A DNA stretch of 64,000 bases from Geothrix sp. PMB-07. GTDB lineage: Bacteria; Acidobacteriota; Holophagae; Holophagales; Holophagaceae. The stretch lies in contig NZ_CP132333.1 in NCBI RefSeq assembly GCF_030758935.1, positions 1 through 64,000 on the forward strand, in the 5' to 3' direction. Shown piece after piece: positions 24,729 through 32,868 of this stretch. Within the stretch, counting starts at the first letter, position 1, and every line of letters starts with the position of its first letter. A model generated the notes under the pieces. That model did no database searches and had not been told where the DNA came from. It saw nothing but the letters and a program-made list of their open reading frames with translations. Made by a program: the position numbers and the translations under genes.

Positions 24729-25546
24729 GCGGCCTGCGCATCGGCCTTTTCGGACGGGGCCGCCTGGGCTCGGCCATCCTCGCCGAGGCGGGCGGCGGCT
24801 TGACGTGGGTGGTCGATCAGGGTGAAACGCCCTCCGCAGCGGTGGATGTGGCCATCGACGCGAGCGTAGCCGGGGCTGTGGCCTCCCACCTGGACTGGGC
24901 CCTGGAGACCGGCACGGACTTGGTCATCGGCGCCACGGGCTGGTCCATTCCAGATCTCGAAGCCCGCGTGGCAGGCCGCATCGGCCTGCTGACGGCCACC
25001 AATTTTTCGCTGACCGTCGCCCTCATGGCCCGCCTGGCCACGGTGATGGGGCGCTTTGCGGCGCTGGATCCGTCCCGTGATCCCTACCTGGTGGAGCATC
25101 ATCACCGTCTCAAGGCCGACGCCCCTTCGGGCACGGCGAAGACCTTGGCGGCGGCCGTGATGGCGGGCTGCCCCCGCAAGACGGAATGGACCCTGGACAC
25201 GCCAGAACCGCACCAGCTCAGTGTGGGGGTGGTGCGGGCCGGGGCCGAATTCGGCACCCACAGCGTGGGCCTCGATGCCCCCGCTGAGGTTTTGGAGCTC
25301 ACGCACACGGCCCGTTCCCGCGCACCCTTCGCCCAGGGCGCCCTGGCTGCAGCGCAGTGGCTGCATGGGCGGAAGGGCCTCTTCACCATGGATGACGTGG
25401 CGGCGGACCTGCTCGATCCCTTGTTCGACAACCTCAACGCGGGGAGACCACCTGCTCGCGGTGCGCGCTCTACGTCCCCCCTCGTGCTCCCCCACGCGGC
25501 ATCCGGGCAAAACCCGGAGGTCGCGTCTCCTGGAGGCAAGCCATGA
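24725..25546 (+). CDS. dapB: 4-hydroxy-tetrahydrodipicolinate reductase
   Basis: A 273-residue NAD(P)H reductase. The Rossmann loop GLFGRGRLGSAI lies at residues 7-18 and the DapB signature is EHHHRLKADAPSGTAKT, with His125-His127, Lys130 and the PSGTA loop (134-138). The conserved fold ends near LDPLFDNLNAG (about residue 245); the last 30 residues are proline- and serine-rich and unlike other DapB proteins, perhaps former leader DNA of dapA now read through. A 6-bp hairpin TCCGGG/CCCGGA lies in that tail. The gene overlaps both neighbours by ATGA. Confidence 0.94.
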   Translation: MSGLRIGLFGRGRLGSAILAEAGGGLTWVVDQGETPSAAVDVAIDASVAGAVASHLDWALETGTDLVIGATGWSIPDLEARVAGRIGLLTATNFSLTVALMARLATVMGRFAALDPSRDPYLVEHHHRLKADAPSGTAKTLAAAVMAGCPRKTEWTLDTPEPHQLSVGVVRAGAEFGTHSVGLDAPAEVLELTHTARSRAPFAQGALAAAQWLHGRKGLFTMDDVAADLLDPLFDNLNAGRPPARGARSTSPLVLPHAASGQNPEVASPGGKP

Positions 25547-26445
25547 CCCTGGAACTCTCCGGTCTCGCCGTGGCCCTGGCCACGCCCTTCTCGGCTTCGG
25601 GCGAGGTGGACCTCGCCGCCTTCCGAAAACTGGTGCGGCATGTGGTGGGCGGTGGCGTGGACACCCTGGTGCCCCTGGGCACGACGGGGGAGGCTTCCAC
25701 CCTGGATGACGCGGAGCGCGATGCGGTGATCGCTGCCTGCCTGGAGGAGAGCGGCGGCCGCCCGGTGGTGGTGGGCACGGGTTCCAACGCCACGCGCCAT
25801 GCCGCGGCCATGACGAAGCGGGCCCAGGCTCTGGGGGCCGCGGGTGCTCTGGTGGTGACGCCCTACTACAACAAGCCCAATGCCGATGGCTTGGTGGCCC
25901 ACTATGAGGCCATCGCGGAGGCCGCGCCGGGTCTGCCTCTGGTGGCCTACAACGTGCCGAGCCGCACCGGTCTGAATGTGACACCTGCCGTGTTGATGCG
26001 GCTCTGGGAGAACCCCCAGGTGGTGGCTGTGAAGGAAAGCAGCGGCAGCCTGGCGCAGATTGCCGAAGTGGGCCGCACCCTGCCCAAGGGCAAGACGCTG
26101 CTCTCGGGCGATGACAACCTGGCCCTGGCGGCGATGGCCGTGGGCGCCACGGGTCTGGTGTCCGTGCTGGGCAATGTGCTGCCCCGCGAAACGGCCGCGC
26201 TGGTCGCTGCGGCCCGCCATGGCCACGGCGCGGAAGCCCTGCGCATGCACCAGCGCCTGCTGCCCCTGATGGACGCGTTGTTTGTGGAGGTCAATCCTGT
26301 GCCCCTGAAGGTGGCCTTGAAGCTGCTGGGGCTGGGCTCGGACGCCGTGCGCCTGCCCCTGGCCTGTGCTTCCGCCGCCACCCACACCCTTGTGGCCGAG
26401 GCGCTGTGCCTCTCGGCCGATGGCACCTTTCCAGGAGTGAAGTGA
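25543..26445 (+). CDS. dapA: 4-hydroxy-tetrahydrodipicolinate synthase
   Basis: A 300-residue TIM-barrel aldolase that condenses aspartate semialdehyde with pyruvate. Visible active-site elements are the GTTGE motif (Thr47, Thr48), Tyr136 in [10 protein letters not shown] and Schiff-base Lys164 in [14 protein letters not shown] lies ten bases before the ATG, which overlaps the dapB stop by four bases. It ends sharing one base with the dapD start. Full length and conventional. Confidence 0.97.
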   Translation: MTLELSGLAVALATPFSASGEVDLAAFRKLVRHVVGGGVDTLVPLGTTGEASTLDDAERDAVIAACLEESGGRPVVVGTGSNATRHAAAMTKRAQALGAAGALVVTPYYNKPNADGLVAHYEAIAEAAPGLPLVAYNVPSRTGLNVTPAVLMRLWENPQVVAVKESSGSLAQIAEVGRTLPKGKTLLSGDDNLALAAMAVGATGLVSVLGNVLPRETAALVAAARHGHGAEALRMHQRLLPLMDALFVEVNPVPLKVALKLLGLGSDAVRLPLACASAATHTLVAEALCLSADGTFPGVK

Positions 26446-27266
26446 TGGTCGTCGACGTGGATTCCATCCGTTCGTTTTTCAGCCAGGGGCAGGACTGCCT
26501 GCTGACGGATCCCCAGGCTCCGGCCATGCACCAGCTGCTGGTGGCGGCCCTGGAGAAGGGGATGATCCGCGCGGCTGAACGCCAGGAGGATGGCACCTGG
26601 CACACCAATGCCTGGGTGAAGCAGGCCATCCTTTGTGGCTTCCGCCGCACCAGCCTCGTCGAGATGCCAGGTGCGGGCTTTCCCATGTTCGACAAGACCG
26701 CCTATCCTCCCCGGCACTTCGGCCTCGAGGATGCAGTGCGCCTGGTGCCAGGCGGCACGGCGGTGCGTCGGGGCGCCCATATCGCCCGGGGCGTGGTGCT
26801 CATGCCCCCGGCCTACGTGAACGTGGGCGCCTTCGTAGACGAGGGCACCATGGTGGACAGTCACGCGCTGGTGGGCAGCTGTGCGCAGATCGGCAAGCGT
26901 GTGCATCTTTCCGCCGCAGCCCAGATCGGTGGCGTGCTCGAGCCTGCCGGTGCCCAGCCTGTCATCGTGGAGGATGAGGCCTTCATAGGAGGTCTGGTGG
27001 GGCTCTTCGAGGGCATCGTGGTGCGCAAGCGCGCGGTACTGGCCTCGGGTGTGATCATCACCGGCAGCACCGTGATCTACGATCTGGTGAATGGCTGCGA
27101 GCTGCGCCAGGAGGTGCCCGAAGGCGCCGTGGTGGTGCCGGGTTCCCGTCCTGCCTCGGGCGACTACGCCAAGGCCCACGGCCTCCAGCTGGCAGCGCCC
27201 TGCATCGTGAAGTACCGCGACGACAAGACCGACGCCGCCACGGCGCTGGAACAAGCGCTTCGGTAA
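26445..27266 (+). CDS. dapD: Tetrahydrodipicolinate N-succinyltransferase
   Basis: A 273-residue left-handed beta-helix acyltransferase. Hexapeptide turns are plain ([50 protein letters not shown]). The block [20 protein letters not shown] is typical of DapD. It transfers succinate from succinyl-CoA, committing the cell to the succinylase branch. ATG 26445 shares a base with the dapA stop (TGATG); an earlier in-frame start at 26406 lies inside dapA and is rejected. A large inverted repeat follows before the next gene. Confidence 0.96.
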   Translation: MVVDVDSIRSFFSQGQDCLLTDPQAPAMHQLLVAALEKGMIRAAERQEDGTWHTNAWVKQAILCGFRRTSLVEMPGAGFPMFDKTAYPPRHFGLEDAVRLVPGGTAVRRGAHIARGVVLMPPAYVNVGAFVDEGTMVDSHALVGSCAQIGKRVHLSAAAQIGGVLEPAGAQPVIVEDEAFIGGLVGLFEGIVVRKRAVLASGVIITGSTVIYDLVNGCELRQEVPEGAVVVPGSRPASGDYAKAHGLQLAAPCIVKYRDDKTDAATALEQALR

Positions 27267-27288
27267 CGGGGCGGCGGACACAATGCAA

Positions 27289-27360
27289 ACCACCAAGGCT
27301 CCAAGACACCAAGAACTGAAAGGCCATTGGACTTTCTTGGTGCCTTGGCGTCTTAGTGGT
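27289..27360. repeat. Intergenic inverted repeat, CACCAAGA type, inside the lysine operon
   Basis: The left arm (27289-27315) is built from 9-base units CCACCAAGG, CTCCAAGAC, ACCAAGAA. The right arm (27334-27360) is its reverse complement with four mismatches over 27 bases. The loop is 18 bases. It fills most of the 117-base gap between dapD and dapC and in RNA would make a long hairpin in mid-operon. It is related in design to the other dispersed elements of this window. Confidence 0.85.
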
Positions 27361-27383
27361 GATCTGTTGCTCTTGAGGTACGA

Positions 27384-28499
27384 ATGAATCCCGCCAGCCG
27401 CCTATCTCTGCTGAAACCTTCCCCCATCCGCGCCATCACCGATGGCACGCCGCCGGGGGCCATTCCTCTGGGCCTGGGTGAACCCACTTGGGACTTGCCG
27501 GAAGTGGGCCGCAAGGCCCTGCTGCGGGCCTCTGGCCCCTGTCCCTACGTGCCCCACGCGGGGCTCACGGAACTGCGTCGGGCCGTCGGCGCCTTCCATG
27601 GGGCCCACCTGGATGAAGTGCTCATCACCACCGGCTCGCAGGGCGCGCTGTTCGCGCTTTTCCAGGCCTGGGTGAACCCGGGCACCAAGGTGCTCGTGCC
27701 TGATCCGGGCTTCGTGGCCTATCCGGCCCTGGCCTTCATGGCCGGGGCCGAGCCGGTCCCCTACCGGTTGTCGGCGGAGCGTTTCCGCCTGGATGCGGAT
27801 GAGCTGATCCGGGTACTGGAGGCGACGCCAGAAACATCAGCCGTGGTGCTCAACCTGCCCTCCAATCCCACAGGCGGCGGTGGCGATCTGGATGCCCTGC
27901 GCCGCGTGGCCGAGGCCTGCACCGCACGGGGTGTGCTTCTCATCTCGGATGAGGTGTACCGGGACCTGCACTTCGGGGTGCGGGCGCCGAGCCTGCGGGA
28001 TGTCACGGATCGCGGCGTGGTCACCAGTTCCGTGAGCAAGGGCTGGGGGGCGCCGGGCCTGCGCGTGGGCTGGGCCGTGGGGGATCCCGCCTGGCTGGCG
28101 CCCGCGCGGGTGGTGCATGGCTATGCGGTGACCGGCACGGCCACACCCGCCCAATGGGCCGCGCTGGCGCTGCTGGAACACTCTGACGCGGTGCTGGCCG
28201 AAGCCCGGGCCGCCGTGCAGCTGCGTTGGGAAGCTCTGGCTTCGGCCTTGCGCGAGGAACTGGGCCAGGTGGTCACACCGCCTGATGGCACCTTCTACCA
28301 CTTCATGGCCCTCCCCCCTGCGGCCCACGCCGATCCCCTGGCCTTCGCGCTGAAACTGCGCGATGAGGCCAAGGTGGTGCTCATCCCGGGCCTGGCTTTT
28401 GGCGAGGGCGGTCGCGGCCACGCGCGCCTCAGCTTCGCGGCCACGCCGGAGCAGCTGCGCGAAGGTGTGCGGCGACTGGCGCCCTACTGGAAGGCGTGA
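27384..28499 (+). CDS. dapC: Aminotransferase class I/II, probable N-succinyldiaminopimelate aminotransferase
   Basis: A 371-residue fold-type I aminotransferase. Seen are LGEPTWDLP near the N-terminus, TTGSQGALF (residues 82-90), LNLPSNPTGG (157-166), ISDEVYRDLHF and PLP-lysine Lys219 in SSVSKGWGAPGLRVGW. Placed between dapD and lysA it most likely supplies the DapC step, transferring an amino group to N-succinyl-2-amino-6-ketopimelate. An LL-DAP aminotransferase (DapL) is less likely given dapD and dapE in the operon. It has its own good ribosome site (GAGG) after the inverted repeat and overlaps lysA by four bases. Confidence 0.85.
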   Translation: MNPASRLSLLKPSPIRAITDGTPPGAIPLGLGEPTWDLPEVGRKALLRASGPCPYVPHAGLTELRRAVGAFHGAHLDEVLITTGSQGALFALFQAWVNPGTKVLVPDPGFVAYPALAFMAGAEPVPYRLSAERFRLDADELIRVLEATPETSAVVLNLPSNPTGGGGDLDALRRVAEACTARGVLLISDEVYRDLHFGVRAPSLRDVTDRGVVTSSVSKGWGAPGLRVGWAVGDPAWLAPARVVHGYAVTGTATPAQWAALALLEHSDAVLAEARAAVQLRWEALASALREELGQVVTPPDGTFYHFMALPPAAHADPLAFALKLRDEAKVVLIPGLAFGEGGRGHARLSFAATPEQLREGVRRLAPYWKA

Positions 28500-29653
28500 T
28501 GACCAGCCTCTTTGCCTTCGATGATGCTGCCTGCCTGGCCCTCACCGAAACCCATGGCACACCCTGCTTTACCTACTCGGGTGCGGCGGCGGAGGCGCAG
28601 TTTCGTGCGTTACGCACGGCACTGCCGGATCGCGTCCGGGTGGCCTACGCGGTGAAGGCCAATGCCCATGGCCGCCTCTTGGCCCGTTTCGCATCGCTGG
28701 GTGCCAGCTTCGACTGCGCTTCCATCGGCGAGCTGGAGCGGGTGGAGGCACTGAGCCTGCCGCCCGGGCGCACCTTTTTCGCGGGGCCGGGCAAGCGCGA
28801 AGCAGAACTGCGCAAGGCCCTGGCCATGGGCGTTCGCATCCAGGCAGAGGGCTTCGAGGATCTCGCCCGCATCGATGCCCTGGTGGATCGCGAAACCGCC
28901 GTGAACCTGCGGGTGCACCCGGCTTTCGACATCGATGAGGGCAACCGCATCATCGGTGGCAGCGGTCCTTCTGCGTTTGGCGTGGATGAAGAGGCGGTGC
29001 CGGACTTGCTGGCACGGGCCGCCAACCTGCGTCATGTCCGCATCCGCGGCCTGCATGTCTTTGCAGCCAGCAATCAGCGGGATGCGTCCAAACTGCTGGC
29101 CATCCACGGTGCGGTGTTGGCGCTGGCCCAGCGATTGAGCGATGCGCACGGCCTGGTGTTCGAGCAGATCGATCTGGGCGGTGGACTGGGCATCCCCTAT
29201 GAACCCGATCAAAGCCCTCTCGACGTGCAGGCTCTTGGAATCGGATTGTCGGCCCTGCTGGCCGCCCACCCCTGGTTCACAGGCGAGCTCATTCTGGAGC
29301 CGGGTCGCTTCCTGGCTGGGCCCTGCGGGGTGTACCTGGCCAAGGTGGTGCGGATCAAGGAAAGCCGGGGCACCCGCTTCGCCATTCTGGAAGGCGGCAT
29401 CAACCACCTGCTGCGCCCGCTGCTCACGGGCGAACCCTTTCCGGTGAGGGCCGTGGGCAAAGGCAGGGGCGACCATCCGTATACCTTGGCGGGGCCCCTT
29501 TGTACCAGCCTGGATCGCCTCGGCGAGGTGCTGCTGCCAGAGCTGAGCGCCGGGGATCTGCTGGCCTTCGGCACCACGGGGGCTTACGGCCTCAGCGAAG
29601 GCATGACCCACTTCCTAAGCCACCCCGTGCCACCCGAAGTCTGGGTGGACTGA
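28496..29653 (+). CDS. lysA: Fold-type III PLP decarboxylase, probable diaminopimelate decarboxylase (divergent)
   Basis: A 385-residue alanine-racemase-fold decarboxylase. PLP Lys54 (VAYAVKANAHG), the DLGGGLGIPY glycine loop and EPGRFLAGPC (268-277) are conserved. The substrate-side motifs differ from standard LysA: HVGSQ is replaced by HVFAASNQ (187-194) and CESGD by CTSLD (336-340), and it is shorter than the usual 415-420 residues. These features are closer to the PEP-CTERM/exosortase-associated decarboxylases. Its position as last gene of the riboswitch-controlled lysine operon argues that it is the working LysA. The start ATG overlaps the dapC stop; a second ATG follows directly. Confidence 0.78.
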   Translation: MMTSLFAFDDAACLALTETHGTPCFTYSGAAAEAQFRALRTALPDRVRVAYAVKANAHGRLLARFASLGASFDCASIGELERVEALSLPPGRTFFAGPGKREAELRKALAMGVRIQAEGFEDLARIDALVDRETAVNLRVHPAFDIDEGNRIIGGSGPSAFGVDEEAVPDLLARAANLRHVRIRGLHVFAASNQRDASKLLAIHGAVLALAQRLSDAHGLVFEQIDLGGGLGIPYEPDQSPLDVQALGIGLSALLAAHPWFTGELILEPGRFLAGPCGVYLAKVVRIKESRGTRFAILEGGINHLLRPLLTGEPFPVRAVGKGRGDHPYTLAGPLCTSLDRLGEVLLPELSAGDLLAFGTTGAYGLSEGMTHFLSHPVPPEVWVD

Positions 29654-29659
29654 GTGGGG

Positions 29660-31528
29660 CTACCCGAGCAGGGAAATCCAGGCGGGGCGCTGCTCTTTGG
29701 GCATGGCTTTGATGCGCTCCAGCAGCTTGAGGCGGAGCGACCAGCCCTTGTCGTTGGGGAAGAGGGCCCGCCCTCGCAGCAGGTCGTCCTGGGCTTCATC
29801 CCACTTGCCCTGGTTTGCGTGCACCGAACATAGCGCCAGGTGCAATCGCCCCCCCCGGGCCCTCAAATCGGTGTCTTCCGGGTGGGCCCGCAGCAGGGCA
29901 TCCAGAACCTTGTAGGCGGCTTCCAGATCGCCGTTCTGCAGGTGCTTCTGAAACTCCGGCAGACTGGCGCCGGTGACGCCGCCGGCCAGGCCCTCGCGGG
30001 CCTTTTCCAGGAGCTGCGCCCCGGAGGTGTCTCCGGAATTTCGGCTGACGAAGGTCTCCGCGCGGAGGTAGGCGCGCAGGGGGTCGACGACCAGGGCGGC
30101 TTCGGCCTCTTGCCGGATGGAGGCGGGGGATTCGGCGAGATCGGGGGCCTGGGCCTGCTGGGCCACGGGGGCCACAGCGGCGGCTCGGGCGGCACGCACC
30201 TCTTCCTTCAGGGCCTGGTCCTTCCGGTAGTTGTGGACGAGGCTCAGGGTCAGGATCAGCACCACGGCGCTGCCACCGGCGATGGCCAGAATCTTGGTGT
30301 CTTTGAGCCAGGGCATCTGTTCGGTGAGGCCGCTCAGGCGATCCGGGAGGGACAGGCCCTTGCGGGGGGGCGGAGTGGCCTGGAGCAGGGCCGCGGGAGG
30401 CTCCACACCCTGGGGCTCGTAGAGGTGCAGGGTCTCCTCGTCGGCCATGGCAATGCGGCCCTGCGCGTCGAAGCTCATCACGGGGGCCGGGGCCTGGCGG
30501 GGCTCCGGGGCCGCGGCACTGGGCCGGGCGGGTTTGCGGCAGCGTTCCAGGCCCTGGAGGGCGCGGGCGTTGCCGGGATCCAAACCCAGGGCCTGCTGGA
30601 AGGTGAAGGCCGCCTCCTCGTGGCGTTGAAGGGTGAGCAGGTGCTCCGCCTGTCGCAGCTTGAGATCCAGGGCCTCGGAAGCGGGGGCAGGGGTGGGCGC
30701 CTGTGGGATGACGGTGGGGCTGGAGGCGCTGAGGCTGGCTTCCTTGCGGGCTTCGCGGAGGTAGCCTTCGATCTCCTGGCGGTGGGGTTCCAGCACGAGG
30801 ACGCGCTCCCACTTGGTGATGGCTTCTTCGGTCAGTCCCATGTCGTAGAGCTGGACCGCTTCCCGCAGCAATTTGTCGATGTCCTCTTCACCTTCGGGGA
30901 GGGCTCCGGTCGCGGGGACTGGCACGGCGGCGGCCTGAAGGGGGGGCAGGCCCAGTTCCCGCCGCGCGCCGTTGGCATAGCCGCGGGCCAAGGCATGAGC
31001 GGGATCCAACGTCAGGGCGCCCTCCCATTTCTTGAGGGCATCCTCCAGCTGACCCATGTCGTAGAGGGTGCAGCCTTCGGCCACGAGGCGTTCGGGATCC
31101 AGCCCGCCGGTCACGACGCGGCCCTGGTCCAGCTGGAGAGGCGCCTCCGGGGCCGTGAGACGGGCCTCAAAAACGTTGGATGGTTCTGGTTCGGGAGGCG
31201 CCACCTCGATGGGCGCCGAGTCGGGTTCCGGCGGAGGAGCCACAGCGGCTGGGGCTGGGACCGGTGCGATGGGCTGCGGTGATGGGACCGGGCTCGGTGG
31301 CCATGGGGGCGCGGTTGGAGCGGGAGCGGGGGCCGCAGCGGCGGCTTCTTCTGCGGCGCGGAGCGCGAGCAGACGCTGCTTCAAGGCCAACAGGCGTTCG
31401 CGGGCTTCGGTGTGGTTGGGCTGCTGCTTGAGTACGGCCTGCCAGATCTGGCCGGCCTTGACGAGATCCCCCTGGGCGAAGAGGTCATCCGCCTGGCGGA
31501 GGTAGGGCGCGTAGGGATCAGACGTCAT
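29660..31528 (-). CDS. TPR-repeat protein with one membrane helix
   Basis: A 622-residue protein. The N-terminal TPR (YLRQADDLFAQGDLVKAGQI) is followed by a long Ala/Pro-rich linker (about residues 65-125), more TPR units (GCTLYDMGQLEDALKKWEGA, AVQLYDMGLTEEAITKWERV, LTLQRHEEAAFTFQQALGLD), one transmembrane helix near residue 430 (ILAIAGGSAVVLILTLSLV) and a C-terminal periplasmic or cytoplasmic TPR domain. It is a scaffold of unknown partners. The ATG at 31528 follows the FHA gene stop by seven bases; the open frame reads further 5' only by running antisense through that gene's coding strand frame. The operon with an FHA protein hints at phospho-dependent assembly. Confidence 0.82.
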   Translation of the reverse strand: MTSDPYAPYLRQADDLFAQGDLVKAGQIWQAVLKQQPNHTEARERLLALKQRLLALRAAEEAAAAAPAPAPTAPPWPPSPVPSPQPIAPVPAPAAVAPPPEPDSAPIEVAPPEPEPSNVFEARLTAPEAPLQLDQGRVVTGGLDPERLVAEGCTLYDMGQLEDALKKWEGALTLDPAHALARGYANGARRELGLPPLQAAAVPVPATGALPEGEEDIDKLLREAVQLYDMGLTEEAITKWERVLVLEPHRQEIEGYLREARKEASLSASSPTVIPQAPTPAPASEALDLKLRQAEHLLTLQRHEEAAFTFQQALGLDPGNARALQGLERCRKPARPSAAAPEPRQAPAPVMSFDAQGRIAMADEETLHLYEPQGVEPPAALLQATPPPRKGLSLPDRLSGLTEQMPWLKDTKILAIAGGSAVVLILTLSLVHNYRKDQALKEEVRAARAAAVAPVAQQAQAPDLAESPASIRQEAEAALVVDPLRAYLRAETFVSRNSGDTSGAQLLEKAREGLAGGVTGASLPEFQKHLQNGDLEAAYKVLDALLRAHPEDTDLRARGGRLHLALCSVHANQGKWDEAQDDLLRGRALFPNDKGWSLRLKLLERIKAMPKEQRPAWISLLG

Positions 31529-31535
31529 GAGGATC

Positions 31536-32150
31536 TCAGTGGAGTTGGAATTCTTCCGTGTTGCGGATGAGCAGCATGAAGGTGCTGTTCCCGCACGTGA
31601 ACTCCTGCTGGCTGGAGAGTTGCACCGGCGCAGTGATGCGTTCGCCATTGACCAGCGTGCCGTTGGTGGATTCCTGATCGCTGATCCACACCGTGCCATC
31701 CCGGTGGATTTCCAGCAGGGCATGGCGGCGCGAGGTTTCCGGATCCCGCGTCACCACATCCCCTTCCTCGCGGCCGATGATGGTGCGGGGGCCTTCCAGC
31801 ACCTGCACCGTGGAGGCCTGGGGCCCGCTCAGGAAAGCCAGGGTGAATTTCAATCCCGGGGGCATGCCCGGCACTTGCAGACCGGCCGCGACCAGCATGG
31901 CCTCGCGGTCGCGCTTGGCGGTGGTGCGGGCGGAGGGTACAGGTGCGGGTGGCGTGGGGCCATCTTGGGGCAGGAAGGGCGCCATGACGACCTCTTCGGG
32001 TTCAGGGGGCATGACGGGCGACAAACCCGGGTTCAGCACCTCGAACACATGGCTGCATTTGGGGCACTTGAATCGCTTGGCGCGGGCGGCGCCGAAGCGG
32101 TTGTCATCGTATTGGAAGCGGGCCTGGCAGGCCGGGCACACCACGATCAT
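31536..32150 (-). CDS. Zinc-ribbon and FHA-domain protein
   Basis: A 204-residue cytoplasmic protein. Residues 1-40 form a zinc ribbon (CPACQARF and CPKCSHVFEVL, MJ0042-type). After a Pro-rich linker, residues 105-200 are an FHA domain with the key pattern GPRTIIGREEGD, SRRHALLEI and ESTNGTLVNGERI: the Arg, Ser-Arg-x-His and Asn-Gly phosphothreonine-binding residues are all there. It should bind a phosphothreonine protein, perhaps via a Ser/Thr kinase elsewhere. ATG 32150 has GAGGGG upstream. It precedes the TPR membrane protein and follows lolA. Confidence 0.88.
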   Translation of the reverse strand: MIVVCPACQARFQYDDNRFGAARAKRFKCPKCSHVFEVLNPGLSPVMPPEPEEVVMAPFLPQDGPTPPAPVPSARTTAKRDREAMLVAAGLQVPGMPPGLKFTLAFLSGPQASTVQVLEGPRTIIGREEGDVVTRDPETSRRHALLEIHRDGTVWISDQESTNGTLVNGERITAPVQLSSQQEFTCGNSTFMLLIRNTEEFQLH

Positions 32151-32182
32151 CGGGCCCCTCGAGAAGCAGTTGCAGTGTATCC

Positions 32183-32860
32183 CTACTTCTTGCGCGTGGC
32201 GAAGAAGCTGAATTCGCTGCGGAGGGGGATGCCTTCCGGCAGCTTGAACCCGGTCACGCTGGAAGGCAGGGGTTGGTTGATTTTCAGCGCGCCCAGCTCC
32301 AGGAACCAGGAGTCGCCGGAGCGCTCGATCCACTGGACCTGACGGGGCAGCCAGGTCTCCTTGTCCACCCAGAGGTTCAGCACCTGAAGGCGCTTTTTCA
32401 GGGACAGGGTGCGGGGTGATAGGGCCAGATACCAGGCATTGGAAACATCTTTGGCATCGCTGAGGGTGATCTGGAAGTAGTCGGACAGGTAGCTTAGTTT
32501 CTGGCCCAGGCCCAGGAATTTCCGGTCGGAGTTCTTGATGAAGCCGATCTTCATGAGCTCGCCTTCGCGGGCCTCTGGGCTGTAGGAAATGAGGGCCTTG
32601 GGCGTGAGGTGGAGGATCAGATCCTCCGGGGGCTGGAAGGCGAAGTGGGCGAAATCGGAGCCCTGGAGATACATGGTGCCCTTGGTGACCGAAGGTGTCT
32701 TGAGCAGGGCCCGGTGGAGCGTGAGGGTGAAGGGGCACTGCAGGGTTTGGGCCTGGGCCTGGGCATTGTCGAAGCGCTCGACCACTTCCCTCAGGGGTGG
32801 CGGCGCCTGGGCGGCCAGGGGCAGCGACAGCATGAGCAGGGCGAGGAATGGTCGGATCAT
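32183..32860 (-). CDS. lolA: LolA-like outer-membrane lipoprotein carrier protein
   Basis: A 225-residue secreted protein with a signal peptide (FLALLMLSLPLAAQA). The mature part shows the LolA/LolB-like half-barrel pattern: LREVVERFDNAQAQAQTLQC, GTMYLQGSDFAHFAFQPPED, SDYFQITLSDAKDVSNAWYL and LWVDKETWLPRQVQWIERSG. LolA carries lipoproteins across the periplasm to the outer membrane, which supports a diderm cell. It lies 8 bases from the end of the hydrolase gene upstream on the same strand. Confidence 0.88.
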   Translation of the reverse strand: MIRPFLALLMLSLPLAAQAPPPLREVVERFDNAQAQAQTLQCPFTLTLHRALLKTPSVTKGTMYLQGSDFAHFAFQPPEDLILHLTPKALISYSPEAREGELMKIGFIKNSDRKFLGLGQKLSYLSDYFQITLSDAKDVSNAWYLALSPRTLSLKKRLQVLNLWVDKETWLPRQVQWIERSGDSWFLELGALKINQPLPSSVTGFKLPEGIPLRSEFSFFATRKK

Positions 32861-32868
32861 GGGGGCTC

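Noticed and set aside
31529-31723. N-terminal extension of the TPR membrane protein
   Set aside because: Overlaps the FHA gene on the same strand in another frame and has Ser/Cys/Arg-rich content; the start at 31528 is contiguous with the operon.
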